From NCBI GenBank assembly GCA_949825025.1, contig OX463781.1, positions 43,393,469 through 43,457,468 of the forward strand: a stretch of 64,000 nucleotides of DNA, in the 5' to 3' direction. A program made the position numbers and the translations under genes. Source of the DNA: Siphlonurus alternatus. Its lineage: Eukaryota > Arthropoda > Insecta > Ephemeroptera > Siphlonuridae. Positions 24,871 through 38,105 of the stretch are shown here, piece after piece. A model generated the notes under the pieces. The model did not search any database, had not been told where the DNA came from, and worked only from the letters and a program-made list of their open reading frames with translations. Within the stretch, counting starts at the first letter, position 1, and each line of letters begins with the position of its first letter.

Positions 24871-25310
24871 AATAGTATATATTTCTTTGATAACACCAAA
24901 ACATGTATATATAATATTAATTTAAAATAATATTTTTATAACAATAGAAATAGTTACAAATAAATTTTATTTTACAATAAAATTAAAACATAATATTATT
25001 AGTATATTCCAATTTCTATTATTCAATACAATTTATAAGCTCCTAAAATTACAATAATTCTGAACGATTATAATAATATAACAACATTAATTCAATGGAG
25101 GAAAATTTACAGCTAACAGAACTAAATTATTGCATAATCTTATGTTTACTCTAAAATATTTATACTGTACATAACAGAAAGTTTTTTTTGTCAAATATAA
25201 TAATAATAATTCATTCACTGCTTCCTCGTTTAAAAAATTTCTGCTACAAAATTCTGGCATTACATTGCATTATTAGTAAATAACTTTTTCATGCGAAAAT
25301 CATATTGAAT

Positions 25311-25491
25311 AATATAAATTAACTTTTTGTATTTTTACCTTTTCCGGTATTCAATGTAATCTTTCTGTACGTAGTATGCTGTGATGATCACTTAAATTGT
25401 AAATGATTATCACAGCATATATACTACACACAGGTGGATTACATCAAACACCGAAAAAGGTAAAAAAGTCCAAAAAGTTAATTTAAATTAT
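25311..25491. mobile_element. Foldback element around AACTTTTTG arms
   Basis: The left arm (AAATTAACTTTTTG, TTTTTACCTTTT) pairs with the right arm (AAAAAGGTAAAAAAG, CAAAAAGTTAATTT). The inner stem is GTAGTATGCTGTGATGATCA against TGATTATCACAGCATATAT. Confidence 0.65.
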
Positions 25492-25956
25492 ACAACGTTG
25501 CATTATATTCAATGCGTTGGCCTTATGTTTTCTGTTGCATTTCAATTGAAAATGCCTTGTAGTAATACATTAACTTTACTGTCATCCAATCAGGCATCAT
25601 CATGTGTACATTTTATTTAAAAACTTAAACAAAATCAACAGTTCAAAGTTCAGAGTGGCACAAAAGAGCACTTTTCAGAAGTTGAGAAAGTGACGGTAGG
25701 TATAAAAAAAAAAAAATTAACTGCATGTTGTATACTTTAAACTTTCAAATAAATAAACTGAACTTAGTAATTTTCTAAATAATATTGAAACTGTAATTTT
25801 TCACAGATTGCGTAATTTTAATTTATACTGCAAGTAAAATTTTAATTACAATAATTTTTATTACTGTTGTTTTTAGGTTAAAATTTTATTCTATTGAAAG
25901 TAAAAGTATATATTTTATAATATTAAAAAAGGTTTTCTGACGAAAGTTCATTATAA

Positions 25957-26283
25957 AATAGAGGTATTAGAATCTTACTGGACTGTTCCCACTCGTCGAT
26001 TATGTTGTAGTACGTCGAGAAACTTGAGCACTGAATTATAATGTTAATGTTTTTATTATTATCACTATACTTCAGGTGCACCTGTTTTCTTCATTAGCTT
26101 TCGGAAATCATCGTATGGGAACAAATGATTCCCGTAAGCTAGTGAAGAAAACAGGTGCACCTGAACTGTAGTGATAATAATAAAAAAAATAACATTAGCA
26201 CTCAAGTTTTTCGACGTACTACAACCACAGACAACATAATCGACTAGTGGAAACAGTCCGGTAAGATTCTAATTCCTCTATTT
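25957..26283. mobile_element. 327-bp near-perfect foldback element
   Basis: The outer ends are AAATAGAGGTATTAGAATCT and AGATTCTAATTCCTCTATTT. The arms run through CGATTATGTTGT, ATTATTATCACTA and CAGGTGCACCTGTTTTCTTC to a centre near 26117. No unambiguous target duplication. Confidence 0.75.
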
Positions 26284-27149
26284 CTTTTTATAAATTTTAT
26301 ATCAAACAAACTTATTTTTCTTTACTTTTTATACAAAAAAATATATGAAATTTTTATATTAATAATATTTTATTATTATTAAGTAAAAAATTAATTTACA
26401 GTAAAATTAATTTAATTGAGACCATCAAAATCAAAGTTTAAATTATAAAGTAGCAACAAATCATACAAATGAATGAATACATTCTGAAAGAAAGAAATAT
26501 AAATTTAAATTAAACTAAAAAAGAAAAATATGTTAATTTCGGAATATTTTGAATATCAAACTTTGATGATGAAAATATTATATGAAAAATTAGTTATAAA
26601 ATATGATTATATATTTAATTAATAAAGTTGTACTTAACACTATCAATGTTTAACGAGGTGAAGGATAGGAAATTAAAACTGACTAGATCTTTCTTTCCGC
26701 TTCTTGAGCATTTAATGCTGAGACTTAAACGATGATGATTTTCTTCAGACTAAATATATATATATTAATAAATGTTAAAAGCTGCCAATCAGGACATAAG
26801 AACTTCCATTAAATGATTTAATTATTGACAAGAAAACATCATATCTGTCAGAGTACTAACCTTTAAGTTAAAAATTAACATATGGAATTATATTATATAT
26901 AAATCATGCTGTAAAAATAAAAAATATATATATTTTTTTAAAGTAGACTAATCCAGCATGAGATGTTATCATTTAACACACATTTACAAAAAATATATTT
27001 ATATTAAAGATGTTTTATATAATATCAACACAAGATTGTTTTTTTTGTCTGTCTACATTATAAAAAAGAGGGTAAAAAAATGAAGAAAAGGGAATTTTTA
27101 ACACTGTATAGTTGAAAAGGAGACATAGATTATTTATAAATGTTAAAAA

Positions 27150-27355
27150 CTACCCCTTTGTGGCACGCGGGTTTATGCGTGTGTGGAGAGGGAGTGTGTA
27201 TGGGGTTTATACAGACGGCCCGCTTGCACAGGCTGTGTCATGTATATATATGGAGAGGGAGACAGCTAAACAATGTCACGAGAGAAGCCACTGATCTCTC
27301 TGGCGGCTGACTGCCCGCATATGGTCCTTTGGGGGTAGCAGCACCATCCCCTCTC
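27150..27355. other. GC-rich island, function unknown
   Basis: This stretch includes TGGCACGCGGGTTTATGCGT, CAGACGGCCCGCTTGCACAG and a TATATATATGGAG core-promoter-like motif near 27245. No long frame and no recognised RNA gene. Candidate regulatory or conserved noncoding sequence. Confidence 0.35.
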
Positions 27356-27530
27356 TCTCATCACATAAAATTTATAAACAAAAAAGTGCTTTATAAACAA
27401 CAAAATGATACACCAGACACAAAAGACGCTTTATGGTTTTATTTAAGAATAAAATAATGTCATGCTAATATGAATGCTTGTGTATAATATTGTTATGATA
27501 AAAAAAACTTGTATACAGTAAATAAATGTG

Positions 27531-27690
<160 letters not shown>

Positions 27691-28533
27691 GTTTTAAATC
27701 GCTTTATAAATCTTTATTTATATTTTTTTTATTAATTTTTTCCTGGATTCAATTAAATATCAAAATGTTATAATATTATATTTTATCCAACATGATTTAT
27801 ATAAAATTTTGTTAATTAACTATATCAAGAATATTAATTAAACCCCCTAGCACCATCACCTTTCTATTCACGACCCCATAAAACACCAAAATTTAATTAT
27901 TATATTACTCCTCTACCTGAGCTACATCAGTTGAACAAGAGAAAGATATAACTGTAGAAGCAGCAACCCAAATGAGGAGACGGAAATTTGAGCTTAAATA
28001 CATAAAGATGTATCAAATTTATTATTATTGTTCGGTTGTTCCGTTATTCTTTTTATATCACCGGATGTTGCGGTGAGCAGTGCTCACCTAGTTGAAAATT
28101 TACCTCTTCAACTCGTCCTTTACACGTCTAAGCCTAATCTTATGTCGTCTTTTTACTCAAAAACACATCTTATTTCCTCCTTGCTCAAAGTGATGATGAA
28201 ATGGAGACAATACTTCAAACATTTTATGCTCCATTAGAAAAAAGCAGACTTTATCTCAAATTTTTTCCTTTTTTCTCTCTAAAATGGTGCAAAATAGCAT
28301 GGAATTAGACTATATAAGAGAGAGAGAGAGCTTAATAGCAAATAACAAAGAAATTTATTTCAACTCAGGACAAATTTAAAGTTGATCAATGATCTTTGCC
28401 TTCACTTTCCAAAATTAATTGTCTCACAGCAGCTTCATTAGGAATTTTATGAAGAAATTGCGCCACACGGAAACCTAAATAACTCTAAAATTCTCGAATA
28501 TGTAAAAAAAAAAAGAAAAAAAAATCTTCTTAA

Positions 28534-28882
28534 GGTTAAGGTGACACGTCCAATGTTAAAAAAATTCCCAGAATGAAAATTATGAAACATATTTTAAAAT
28601 GTTTTCCTCTACATCCCCTACCAGTAGCTAAAATATCAGGTATACAAATTGGAGCTAATTTTTTAGTTATTTTTAAAGTTGACGACTTTAACGTACATGG
28701 AGAAATGGAACTTTTATGTTAAATTAGTCAAATTTAAATAAAAAAAACTAGCTCGAATTTGTAGACCTGATATTTTAGCAATTGATAGGGGATGTAGAGG
28801 AGAACATTTTATTAATATTATTTGCTTCATGATTTTCCTGTGTGGGATTTTTTTTTTTAACATTGGACGTGTTATCTTACCC
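28534..28882. mobile_element. TTAA-flanked foldback MITE, ACACGTCCAATGTT family, copy 1
   Basis: The ends are GGTTAAGGTGACACGTCC and GGACGTGTTATCTTACCC, flanked by TTAA (28530-28533 and 28883-28886). The arms share CCAATGTTAAAAAAA, CTACATCCCCTA and AAAATATCAGGT with the copy at 38106-38433. Confidence 0.82.
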
Positions 28883-29263
28883 TTAAGCTATATTATATAT
28901 TTTCTGTTATATGGAAATATATTTTATTTGAGAGGATAAAATTAACTCTATTTCTGCCAATGTAAAAATGGATATATTTTATATAACATAATAAATTTCT
29001 GAAGATGAATTCAGAAATGTGATAATTTAATACTTCTGGCTGCCGGATTTGTTTGCCTTTCTGTAAAAAAATAATTGATTTTCTTATGTAAGCAGATTAT
29101 ATTTCATAATCCCTTATGAAACGCCACAATCATCTTATAACTCAATTTTTTGATTCCACATACATTTTTTCAAATTTTATACCATGGTAATTAAACATGT
29201 TTTCTGTACCAAAGTGACCAATTATTATATGTTGTACCCTCCTATTAAGGGTGAAAACTACGT

Positions 29264-29378
29264 GCCAAAAGTTTCCAATTTATCATACAAAAATTGAAAT
29301 ATGAATCTACTTTCTCACCAAATTTGAAAATAGATTTTCATATTTTTTTTTCCAGGTAAACCAATTTCAAACTTTTGG
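29264..29378. repeat. Imperfect inverted repeat
   Basis: CCAAAAGTTT with ATTGAAATATGAA pairs with TTCATATTTT and AAACTTTTGG. Small foldback, unclassified. Confidence 0.4.
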
Positions 29379-29499
29379 TTACAAGTTTAAAGCTTAAAAA
29401 CCTTGTAAACCTCTAACAATGTGTTTAAAAAAATTCTGCGCTCAGGTTTTGATAAATATGATGTATCGATCATATTTACAGAATAAATTCAATAACTCA

Positions 29500-29530
29500 A
29501 CTTTCAGTGAAATATTTTCACTGAAAGTTT
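29500..29530. repeat. Tight hairpin
   Basis: ACTTTCAGTGAAA and TTTCACTGAAAGT are separated by 3 bases. No T-run or other context gives it a role. Confidence 0.6.
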
Positions 29531-30367
29531 TGTTTATGTGGCCACTATTAAGAGAATTCAGGTCAGCAGTAATTTTAAATTTGTATTTTTAAAAGATATA
29601 TTTTAGTAAAGTTACCTGATTTTGGTGTGTTTCCACCATTCTTTCTAAAACTTATTAAAAAAAAATAATAATATTTTGTCTTTAACGCAGACACAGATAT
29701 GTTCTTAATTCAAAATCAGGAAAACATAAAATAGAAGGGTGAGATATTTTAATAAATTTAATGATTATGGAGAAAAATGTCTAAATTTCTTAAATATTTA
29801 ATCACTTATTGAAAAAAAATCCCACTAGGGATTAGGATTACACATGATATATATATTTAAAAATCCCATCTACTTATTGCTTTTAAAATGAGTTGTTTTT
29901 AACTATAACTAATTCATTTGATTTTATTTTTATTTTTTAAACAATATCAATTTAAATCTGTATTAAAAAAGTAATAACTAATAATAAACCATGCATTAAA
30001 TAATCTGGAAGATAAAAAAACTGTTATAAGAGTATTATTAAATTTAAAAAAAAAATCTCCTTTTTCATTTTATTTTTAAGCCTTTTTTCATCTTCTCTTC
30101 TGAAGTAATTTGTTTCCTGTTTTGTTAGAAACTTACAGGACATGCAAAACCTAAGCCTTCCCGTCGTAATTTTCGTGTGCTTTTCTTTAGAGTCCTGTTA
30201 TCGCGACAATGTTCCATGGAGGGGGGGAAAAAATGAGAAAAGAGAGATGAGAACACAAACCATGAAAAATTGCGATCAGCAAACAACATCATTAATCATT
30301 GCATGTCTTAATATTACTCGATAATAGGCAAAATGAATGGAAAATGAGAGTAGAGAGAAAGTAGAGC

Positions 30368-30369
<2 letters not shown>

Positions 30370-30434
<65 letters not shown>

Positions 30435-30435
30435 C
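30370..30435. repeat. (AG)n microsatellite
   Basis: About 65 bp of AG. The Leu/Ser-repeat minus-strand frames are artefacts of it. Confidence 0.98.
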
Positions 30436-30642
30436 TGTTAGTGCACATAAGAAAAATATTTTGCTTGCTACTAACATCGTGTATTGGAATTCTATGTGAA
30501 CAGGAAAGGTAATTCATCATAAAAATGTGACACTGGAAAAATCGTGCCAAGAAAACTCGGTCAAATCTAAACAAGTCTCATATCTTATATTATATAAGAA
30601 ATATTTAAATTAAAACATTGTTTTTGTACTGATATTCTCAAG

Positions 30643-30669
30643 TTTTTTTTTTTTTTTTTTTTTTTTTTT
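30643..30669. repeat. Poly-T tract
   Basis: A run of 27 T. It could be the poly-A tail of a minus-strand retroelement, but no body is recognised next to it. Confidence 0.9.
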
Positions 30670-31237
30670 GTCTGTTTCGTGATATTATACCTACAGTTTC
30701 TATACAATGACAAAAAAGGTATCAGACTGAAGTATTAAAATTTACTTTTTTTTTTTTTTCATTGTAATCTGATTATCATTGATAAAATATTACAATGTAA
30801 GAAATTTGAAATGTAAATAAAATTCAAATTTTCTATACACACTTTTTATGATAAAAAAAATAGTGCACATATAGACAACATTTCGTGCAGATAAGCTTAT
30901 ACAGGCTGCGTTATTGAAATTTTATAGATTTTCTACTTGCTGAGGTTTTGATAGCTGGCAGATACGCTGAAATAGCAGGCGTTTGCAAGTATCATAGCTT
31001 CATGGAGATATCGTACCTCCTTCCTCTTTATGGCTTCTTGAATTTTGTGACGTCACTCGCACAGACATGGACCAAATTTAAGTGAATAAAAACTTTCCTG
31101 TTTTAGCTTACTTAAGTGTTTCTCATTTGTGACGTGCGAACATATAACATGTAACTGGGAATCTATAAATGGTGTAGTGATATGATGAATTTTTTTACCA
31201 TTATACATGAAATTATTATCTTAGAGGAAGATATTTT

Positions 31238-31392
31238 GGGTGCGATTCATAAAGAAGTTACCCAGGTTTCTAACCATGTTTAGCTTAACCACGTTAAATT
31301 ATACCTGTTTTACGTGTTAAATCACATAGTTAAAAGTGTTTAAGTTAAACGCATGGTTAAAAACTTGGCTAACTGTTTCATGAACCGTGCTC
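31238..31392. mobile_element. GGGTGCGATTCA MITE, copy C
   Basis: The left end is GGGTGCGATTCATAAAGAAG and the right end is a worn CATGAACCGTGCTC. The interior is nearly that of copies A and B (TTTCTAACCATGTTTAGC). The flanks are TTT and ATT, so the duplication is imperfect. Confidence 0.78.
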
Positions 31393-31460
31393 ATTGAATT
31401 TCGTGTGTACGCATGATACGCATGATAACACAGACTGAATTTATTTATTTTAAGCATATT

Positions 31461-31597
31461 GGGCGCAATTCACGAAGAAATTTATCCAGGTTTCTCACTA
31501 ATCACGTTTAGTTTCATTGAATTAATTAGGTTGGCACCAACCGTGGTTAGTGAGAAAGCTGGATAACTTTTTAGATATCTCTTTCGCGAATCGCCTC
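31461..31597. mobile_element. GGGCGCAATTCACGAAG MITE, copy D (second subfamily)
   Basis: The left end is GGGCGCAATTCACGAAG and the right end CTTTCGCGAATCGCCTC, flanked by ATT (31458-31460 and 31598-31600). The arms contain CCAGGTTTCTCACTA and TAGTGAGAAAGCTGG. It lies 68 bp after copy C. Confidence 0.82.
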
Positions 31598-32067
31598 ATT
31601 TTCAACTGAATTTTAGCAGTTTCCAGTAAAAATTCTAAGATTCACCTGAATCTTAACTATTAAGGTGTATTTATGCACTTAAAATATTAATGCATAAAAA
31701 TTAATTGACATGTATCAAAATTCAGATGCCAAAATTCTGAAGGTTATTATTAACTTGTAATTATTGATCTTATATTACTCATCAATCTGATCATTATTAC
31801 ATATCATTTATTATTATAAATTTTTGAGTATCTTAACATATGTATATGATGTGATAAAAATATGTTTTTTTAGGCTTTTAATTACCGCCATAATGCATTT
31901 TTGTAATAATTCACCTGTTTTTAATTAAAAAAAATAAATACAATTATACCTTTAATTATTATATTTAATTAAATTTTTTATACATCGCTAATAGATTTTC
32001 AGGATTTCATTACCAAAATTATTGTTAAAAAGAAACAATTTTTTTTTTATTCTGTATTATTGTATTC

Positions 32068-32387
32068 AATGGAGTATTGTCCTCATTTTTTTTATTGCAG
32101 AAAGGGATAGAGGGTGACACGTTATGCTACCCTGATTTTTTCCAGATTTTTTAGATCCCAGGAAGTATTTTTAAAAAATTATTGAAAGTCGTATTTGTGA
32201 CGTCACGCGGCGTCAAGTCCTTTATTTTTCTTAAAGAGCGGCGTCTCGTGACGTCACAAAAAGAACTTTCAATAATTTTTTAAAAATACTTCCCGGGCTC
32301 TAAAAAATCTGGAAAAAATCAGGGTAGCATAACTTTGCACCCTCTATCCATTTCTGCAATAAAAAAATTTGAGGTCAATACTCCATT
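32068..32387. mobile_element. Foldback element, ATTGCAGAAAGGGATAGAGG family, copy 1
   Basis: The arms AATGGAGTATTG, TTTTATTGCAG and GGATAGAGGGTG have their complements at the right end. The interior includes TTTCTTAAAGA and two TGACGTCA sites. The same interior recurs at 50327-50649. No target duplication is evident. Confidence 0.8.
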
Positions 32388-32403
32388 ATTGTGCAGAGTT
32401 ATA

Positions 32404-33558
32404 TATTTTTATTATTTTTTTTTTATTTACTCATTTTGAACTTTTACAGGTTTTGCAGGACAAACATATATTTACGTCATGTTTTAATATAAGTACAAAA
32501 CAACACACACAATATCATAACATACATAATGAGCAATTATTTATCTTTAACATAACAAAAAGAAAATTAGGTGGAAGAACAAATTCAATATCAGCTAAGT
32601 ACACAATCCATTATATTTTTGCGAAATATTATCAACAATTTTTATTTTACCATGATTCAAGACTTGAATTGATTAAAAAGTTTCTAATTATTATTTATTT
32701 CTTCCAACAGAATTCTCTCAGATAATTTATTACTCTCGAAAGCCTTGATGGAATAAAACTCTTTGGATATCAATACCTTTTTCAGTTTAGTTCGAAATAG
32801 TTTATTATTTTCTATTTCTTTAAGACAATAAGGTAAAAATTTGAAAAATTTAACTGTTCGGTACAGAGAACAGTTTTTAAAGAATTCGGAGTTATGTTTT
32901 TCACTAGCAACATTCGATTTATGTCTAGTATTATAATTGTGGAAACAATCATTTTGAACATTAAAACTTGGATTATTTTTTTAAAAGAGGCACAATTTTA
33001 AATATAAATGCAAGGGACAGATAACATATTATTGGCTTTAAAGTGTGAAATACAAGACTGTCCCTTTGGGAGCCATAATATTGTTCTAAGAGCTTTTTTT
33101 TGCAATATATAAAACAACGAGTTAATAGCTCAGGTCTGCATCCCCAATTAATTATACCATATGCTAAATGTGAATAAAAATGTGCATAATATATAGTTAG
33201 CAATGTTTCATGAGAGAAAAAATTTCTAATTGAATACAACATAACATTAGCTGAATTCAGCTTTTTACATAAAACATTAACATGTGTAGTCCAATCCAAG
33301 CATTCATTGATATACAATCCAAGAAATTTGACCGACTCGGCTCTTTTAATAATTTCTCCGGATAAATATAGTAAATAGCTATGTGTTGGAATTTGCCTGG
33401 GAGAGTGAAATGGAATATATTCAGTTTTTGCTATGTTCAGCATAAGTTTATTATTTGTACACCACATGTGCACTTCATTTATAGTAAGTTTAACTGTGTG
33501 AATTAATTCAATTTCACTATCGGCTGTAACTACAGCCGTTGTATCATCAGCATATTGT
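32404..33558 (-). pseudogene. 5'-truncated non-LTR retrotransposon (LINE), reverse transcriptase C-terminal part
   Basis: Read on the minus strand, the sequence starts at the catalytic motif QYADDT (codons at about 33543-33557), directly preceded by a stop codon. It continues open for about 195 codons to 32973. It includes WCTNNKLMLNIAKT, the region after the active site; VKFLGLYIN and LDWTTHVN, thumb-type motifs; and YYAHFYSHLAYGIINWG, a segment common in CR1/L2/Jockey-like LINEs. Past the frame, 32404-32972 holds the rest of the C-terminal region and a 3' UTR. Its end (CTGCAAAACCTGTAAAAGTT, then an A-rich tail) matches the LINE tails at 49556 and 54600. The fingers and palm, the endonuclease and any first ORF are missing, so it cannot move by itself. 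The clade call is tentative. Confidence 0.85.
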
Positions 33559-34369
33559 TATAATTAAATAAGAATGGGAAAGAGTGAACAGTATATAAAG
33601 CACTTATGAACTGTCCCGATCATTTTGACGAAAAATATACTACAAAATTTAAAATACAAAGTAAGAGTAATTTTTTTAAAATTTAACTTATTTATATAAA
33701 AAAATGGTAAAAAACCCCAGTATAAAAACGATGTTTTCATAAGTATAAATGCTGGTATTAAGTATTAATTTTTTTTAAATTATTTAAAAAAACATTATTA
33801 ATATTAATTATTATATATAAAATATCACGTATTCATATACTATTATATTTTTCTTTTTATAATAGTAAGGTATAATAATTCCATTTTTATTATTAATAAT
33901 GTTTAGTAATATACCATTGTTATAGTAAAAGTAATAACAATAACTCACAATAAAAAAATGACAATTATTATCATTTCGCCATTGATGTTAGTGTTTCATA
34001 TTATCCTGGCGATGTTATAGCTAATACCATGACTGTGCTTTTGCTTGCTACATGTACGCTATGTAATAATAATGAGCAAAAGCAATAAGGACAGACGACA
34101 TTTTTGTAGCGTGGCTGATCCTTTTTCATGAGGGAAATCCTACTAGCAACACCTGAGCTCTCTAGGGAAAATACCACTGACGTTTAATGTGCAAAACAAG
34201 AAGAAAAATATAGAAAAAAAAAGTAGAGGGAGATTTTTATTTAATTATTAGAAATCTACCTAAGTGACAAAAATTTACTATTCTATATTTAGTTTTACGA
34301 TTATTATTATTATTTTATGAAGATACATAACAAAATTTCTAATTTGAAAATTATTTCGTGTTGAGTAGA

Positions 34370-34413
34370 TATTCGATTTTTATTCGATTCGATTATTCGA
34401 TTTGATATTCGAT
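34370..34413. repeat. Cluster of ATTCGAT motifs
   Basis: ATTCGAT-like heptamers occur about five times in 44 bp with variable spacing. Local tandem expansion or a binding-site cluster; undecided. Confidence 0.5.
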
Positions 34414-35249
34414 TATTATGTATTTATGGGTGAAAAAATAAATAAAATTTAACTTTTTTCATCGTATTTTGAAGGATTTGGTTCATCTTCTGGAGCACCA
34501 TGCAAAAAAATATATATAAAGGTTTAGTGTTTAGCTGCATGGCTAATTTTTTATCTATTCTTAAATATTCTTAAATAAGTATTAATAAGAAGTCCTATTG
34601 AGGATACAATGATAAAAAAAATACATCTTTAGTGTGCCCCCAATTTAATAAAAGATAAATTTAAGTTTGTTTTATAGGTAAAAAAATTCAAATTTTAAAA
34701 AAAATTAAGCTTGCATCACGTGCCATTTAAATTGAATGAAATTAATTAAATTTCTCAAATATATAGGATTTTTTTTTATATTGTGATATTTAATATGCTG
34801 TTAATTTAGCACAAAATATTTTGCACTTTTTTTTTTTTTACTTAAAACGTTACATATAAACCCACGGTGAAATGATCTGAATTTCTTACAACTATATATT
34901 GTAGTATTCTTATTAAAATATATACATCTCATTAAAATAATTATAAAATTCAACATTTGTTTTTTGCTTTATTTGCTGCTATTTACTTTCCCCACAATAT
35001 GGCTTGATTTCTATACGTAATTCCTGTAAATTTATAAGTACTTTTTGAGTTGCTGTATGTAATTCCTCAGTAGAAAATTCCATTATCAAACAAGGTCATC
35101 ATGGCTGTCAAAATTTACACCAAATTGTATTCCTGATGTTGGTATTTTGAAGTTTTTTTGACGTTAATGAAATTTGACTCCAGCTTTCCATATTTTTGTG
35201 ACGTCACAAACTCACCTCTTCATTGTAGTTCCTTCTCCCTTTCAACTTG

Positions 35250-35325
35250 CCGTTCGGTGGCGCAGTGAATGCGTGCTTCGCTGTCGCTCGGAAGGATTGA
35301 GTTTGCTCTCAGGTGTAGGTGGCTT
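35250..35325 (+). repeat. Possible tRNA-derived SINE head
   Basis: GGTGGCGCAGTGAATGCG resembles a tRNA D arm (A box). GATTGAGTTTGCTCTCAG resembles a T arm with a degenerate B box and a short pairing stem. The anticodon arm is not convincing. Confidence 0.3.
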
Positions 35326-35624
35326 TTATAATGTAAATGCCTCTGTTTTTTTTTAGTGTGTGCTCGTAATTTTTGAGTGATGGCGCTTGCATGTCCTTTA
35401 TTGTGCTGCTGATACGACTAGGATCAGAGTGTAAGCTTGACAGGTCTATGCATTGTTCTGTATAGTTCTGGTTCACGTCATACAAGGAAAATCTAGAGAC
35501 AGTTCACCAGTCTAGCGCATTAATACATTTCTAAACCCTAATGTTGAGCTTGCCCGTTGTGTGATATTTTTATTTTTTTGCTTGATTTAAGTGTACAGGT
35601 GATTGACCTTGAGCTTGTCCTCAG

Positions 35625-35832
35625 GTGGGGTGGCTGAAAGCGGAGGATCAGACGATCCTGACACTACACAACAAGGTAGTGACTCATAACTCGCGCATCA
35701 GCGTGACTCACGATAACCATCGCACGTGGAACCTCCACATCAGGCAGGTGAAGGAGGCGGACCGTGGCTGCTACATGTGTCAGATCAACACCAACGTCAT
35801 GAAGAAGCAGATCGGATGTGTCGACGTGCACG
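35625..35832 (+). CDS. DIP/lachesin-type Ig protein, internal exon B (second half of Ig domain 1)
   Basis: This exon encodes 69 codons plus one trailing base. The acceptor is TGTCCTCAG ending at 35624; the donor is CACG|GTCAGT at 35833. It joins exon A in phase 0 to read LGKYK-VGWLKAEDQTIL. The core tryptophan is residue 3. The pattern D-x-G-x-Y-x-C is seen as D46, G48, Y50 and C52, which completes the V-set Ig fold begun by C34 of exon A. NSRISV (22-27) followed by HRTWNLHI (32-39) is typical of the DIP/lachesin group. Two further cysteines, C49 and C65, could form an extra disulfide (inference). The trailing G would begin the valine of the usual VPPDI linker to Ig domain 2, but that exon was not found in the 28 kb downstream. 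An open frame on the opposite strand here is a shadow. Confidence 0.93.
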
Positions 35833-36057
35833 GTCAGTGGCGCCAAATTTTTAAATTTTTTTGGATACGTTTTTACGACCCTTTTTCAACCTGTGACGTC
35901 ACGACATGTCAATTTAGCGACTATATAATACTCTGACTAATGTTTACTAAAGAATTGAAGAAGGACGTAAATGATTTTTTTTTTTTATAATTCTTACTAT
36001 TTACAATTTATTTAAAATAGTATATTTTGATTAAAATTACAGTTGTATGTAATATAA

Positions 36058-36125
36058 ATTCTACCAAGGTAGGAAGTCTTAGCGGTAGACGTTTGTTGTG
36101 TAATTTCCTTTCCAAAAAAGGAAAT
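36058..36125 (-). repeat. Possible LINE 3'-UTR fragment
   Basis: CTACCAAGGTAGGAAGTCTT resembles CTACCAAGGCCGGAAGTCTT at the 3' end of the LINE remnant at 45839-46270. This would be an extremely 5'-truncated copy. Confidence 0.4.
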
Positions 36126-36432
36126 CATAAAACAATGTTATAAATAGAAACGGTGATAATACTGATAACTACTACTTTTACTTATTGTAAATCATATTAC
36201 GTTATAGTGATAATAAAGTCACAAATGCGAATGAATTCAGATTAAATCAATGCTAGCAGTAAAGTTAAAAAGGTATGCGTTAAAAAAATATGCATGGAAA
36301 TCTTATAACTTCTTTGGCGTTTTAAAGCATTTTATAGAAATTCTTAAACTCATTTTAAAAATATATATAATATTGAGTCTGAGCAAATTTCTTTTACAAA
36401 AATTAATTACTTTAATTCTCTACGGTAATATG

Positions 36433-36637
36433 AGGTGGATTTTCATGAATGACAACGGCGATGAGACGCGATTTTGACTTACAAGCTGTATAATCCTATG
36501 CTGCGAGCAAATTCGCCGGGTATCGCGTTAATTACGATGCTCTTTTATTTAATCGCCAAATATGGCCGCCAATGGAAGTTACAGCAAGTGCGCATTATTC
36601 GCGTCGCAGGCTGGAAATCGTTCATGTAAATTCACCT
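36433..36637. mobile_element. AGGTGCATTT MITE family, copy 2 (diverged)
   Basis: The ends are AGGTGGATTTTCATGAATGA and TCGTTCATGTAAATTCACCT. The interior shares ATGGCCGCCA and AGCAAGTGCGC with 9222-9452. The flanks ATG and ATA do not give a clean duplication. Confidence 0.65.
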
Positions 36638-38105
36638 ATACGAGGTCTTTGGGTATATAAATATTCTGAAAACAACAACTTATGTTGAGTGAAATGCTAT
36701 TTTACTCCATAGAAAACAACGCTAAAGCACCATATGTTTATTTATTAGCATACATTTAGATTTAACGTAAATTCACACCCACATTACAATATATTAGCCA
36801 CAGTATATACCCCATATAGATCAATAAAATAGTTTTATCATCATGATGTATACTAAATTCATGGTCATTGCTTTACAAATTATTTGGTGGAACGATCGGA
36901 ATTCACGATTGCCTATCCTTTATAGATTTCCCTTGATTTTTAGCCTCCTTGGTGGCTTACACATTTTATTGGCTATAAGACTGCTGACGGGCAGATTCGT
37001 GTCACCAAGTATAGACTTTATGAGGAAAAATCAAAGGATTCGTTTTACAATCTACAGACGGACAGACAAGACGGTAAAATCAGTCAAATGATCCCGCTTG
37101 ATTGATTTCAGTACGATCGGGAAGACTATTGCATTACCGTTCATTTTATAACACGTTTTGAAGCTTCACACCTTTTTATGCATGATAAATACTTAAGTAT
37201 TTTGTATTTTGTATTTTTCCATTAGTTTTTAAGTCATATCTGCATATAAAAGTAAAGAATATTGAAGAATATTTACTTATTATTTTAGTAACAAATATAT
37301 TGTAACATATGTATGAATTTTATATGCTTAAAGTTGTAGTTTAATATAATTGTGTGTGTGTGACGTCACAAGTACGAGACTTGACAAAAACATAGGCATA
37401 AAGTTCATGCATATGTTACAATATGGAGATAATATAATAATTTTTGTTAGTTGCATAACAGTATAATATATATATATTTCCCAGTTGGAATTTAGTTGAA
37501 TTGAACATTTTTAGTGCAAAAGTATTATCATTTTTATAAAAAATTTTGAGTGCATCTAATACGAAAATGCACACTAAATTCATTTATGAATTCATTTATG
37601 ATATAAACCTATGTTTGTCTTGCACAACCTGAAAGTTCAAATGAATCAAAATAAAAAATAAAATAAATTTATAAAATACTATTTCGATTGTCATTTTTTT
37701 AAGTGTTGACGTCACATTGATACTTACTGTTGTCTCAATTAGCGCAATTGTTCCAGTATTTGAAGTGTTTGAAGGGTCTATTATTTAGTGTTCGAAATAC
37801 ATACTTCAAACACTAGCATATAGACACTAACTTTTTTTAACATTGATCAGCTGATGCAAATATTTCCAACTTTTGACACTGGCAAGTGTTGGCGCTAGTG
37901 TACAGTTAAGTTGTCTCATTTAAAATTAAGAATCTACACTAATTAGTGTTTGAAGTGTATACACATTTCTGTAAGCATTAATTCTTTAAACAAGATTCGG
38001 CCATTATCAGTCATATCAAAGTGTTTTTTACAAAATTGAAACTCTCTTACCAGCACAATGCAATACACGCAATGATTCAAACTATCGTGTTGCCAACCTT
38101 TTTAA

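Noticed and set aside
32369..32725. 118-codon + strand open frame
   Set aside because: It lies antisense to the 3' part of the minus-strand LINE and over a repeat boundary; low-complexity, no domain.
37730..37960. Repeated AGTGTTTGAAG-like words
   Set aside because: A few scattered similar words in AT-rich DNA, without a defined unit or ends.
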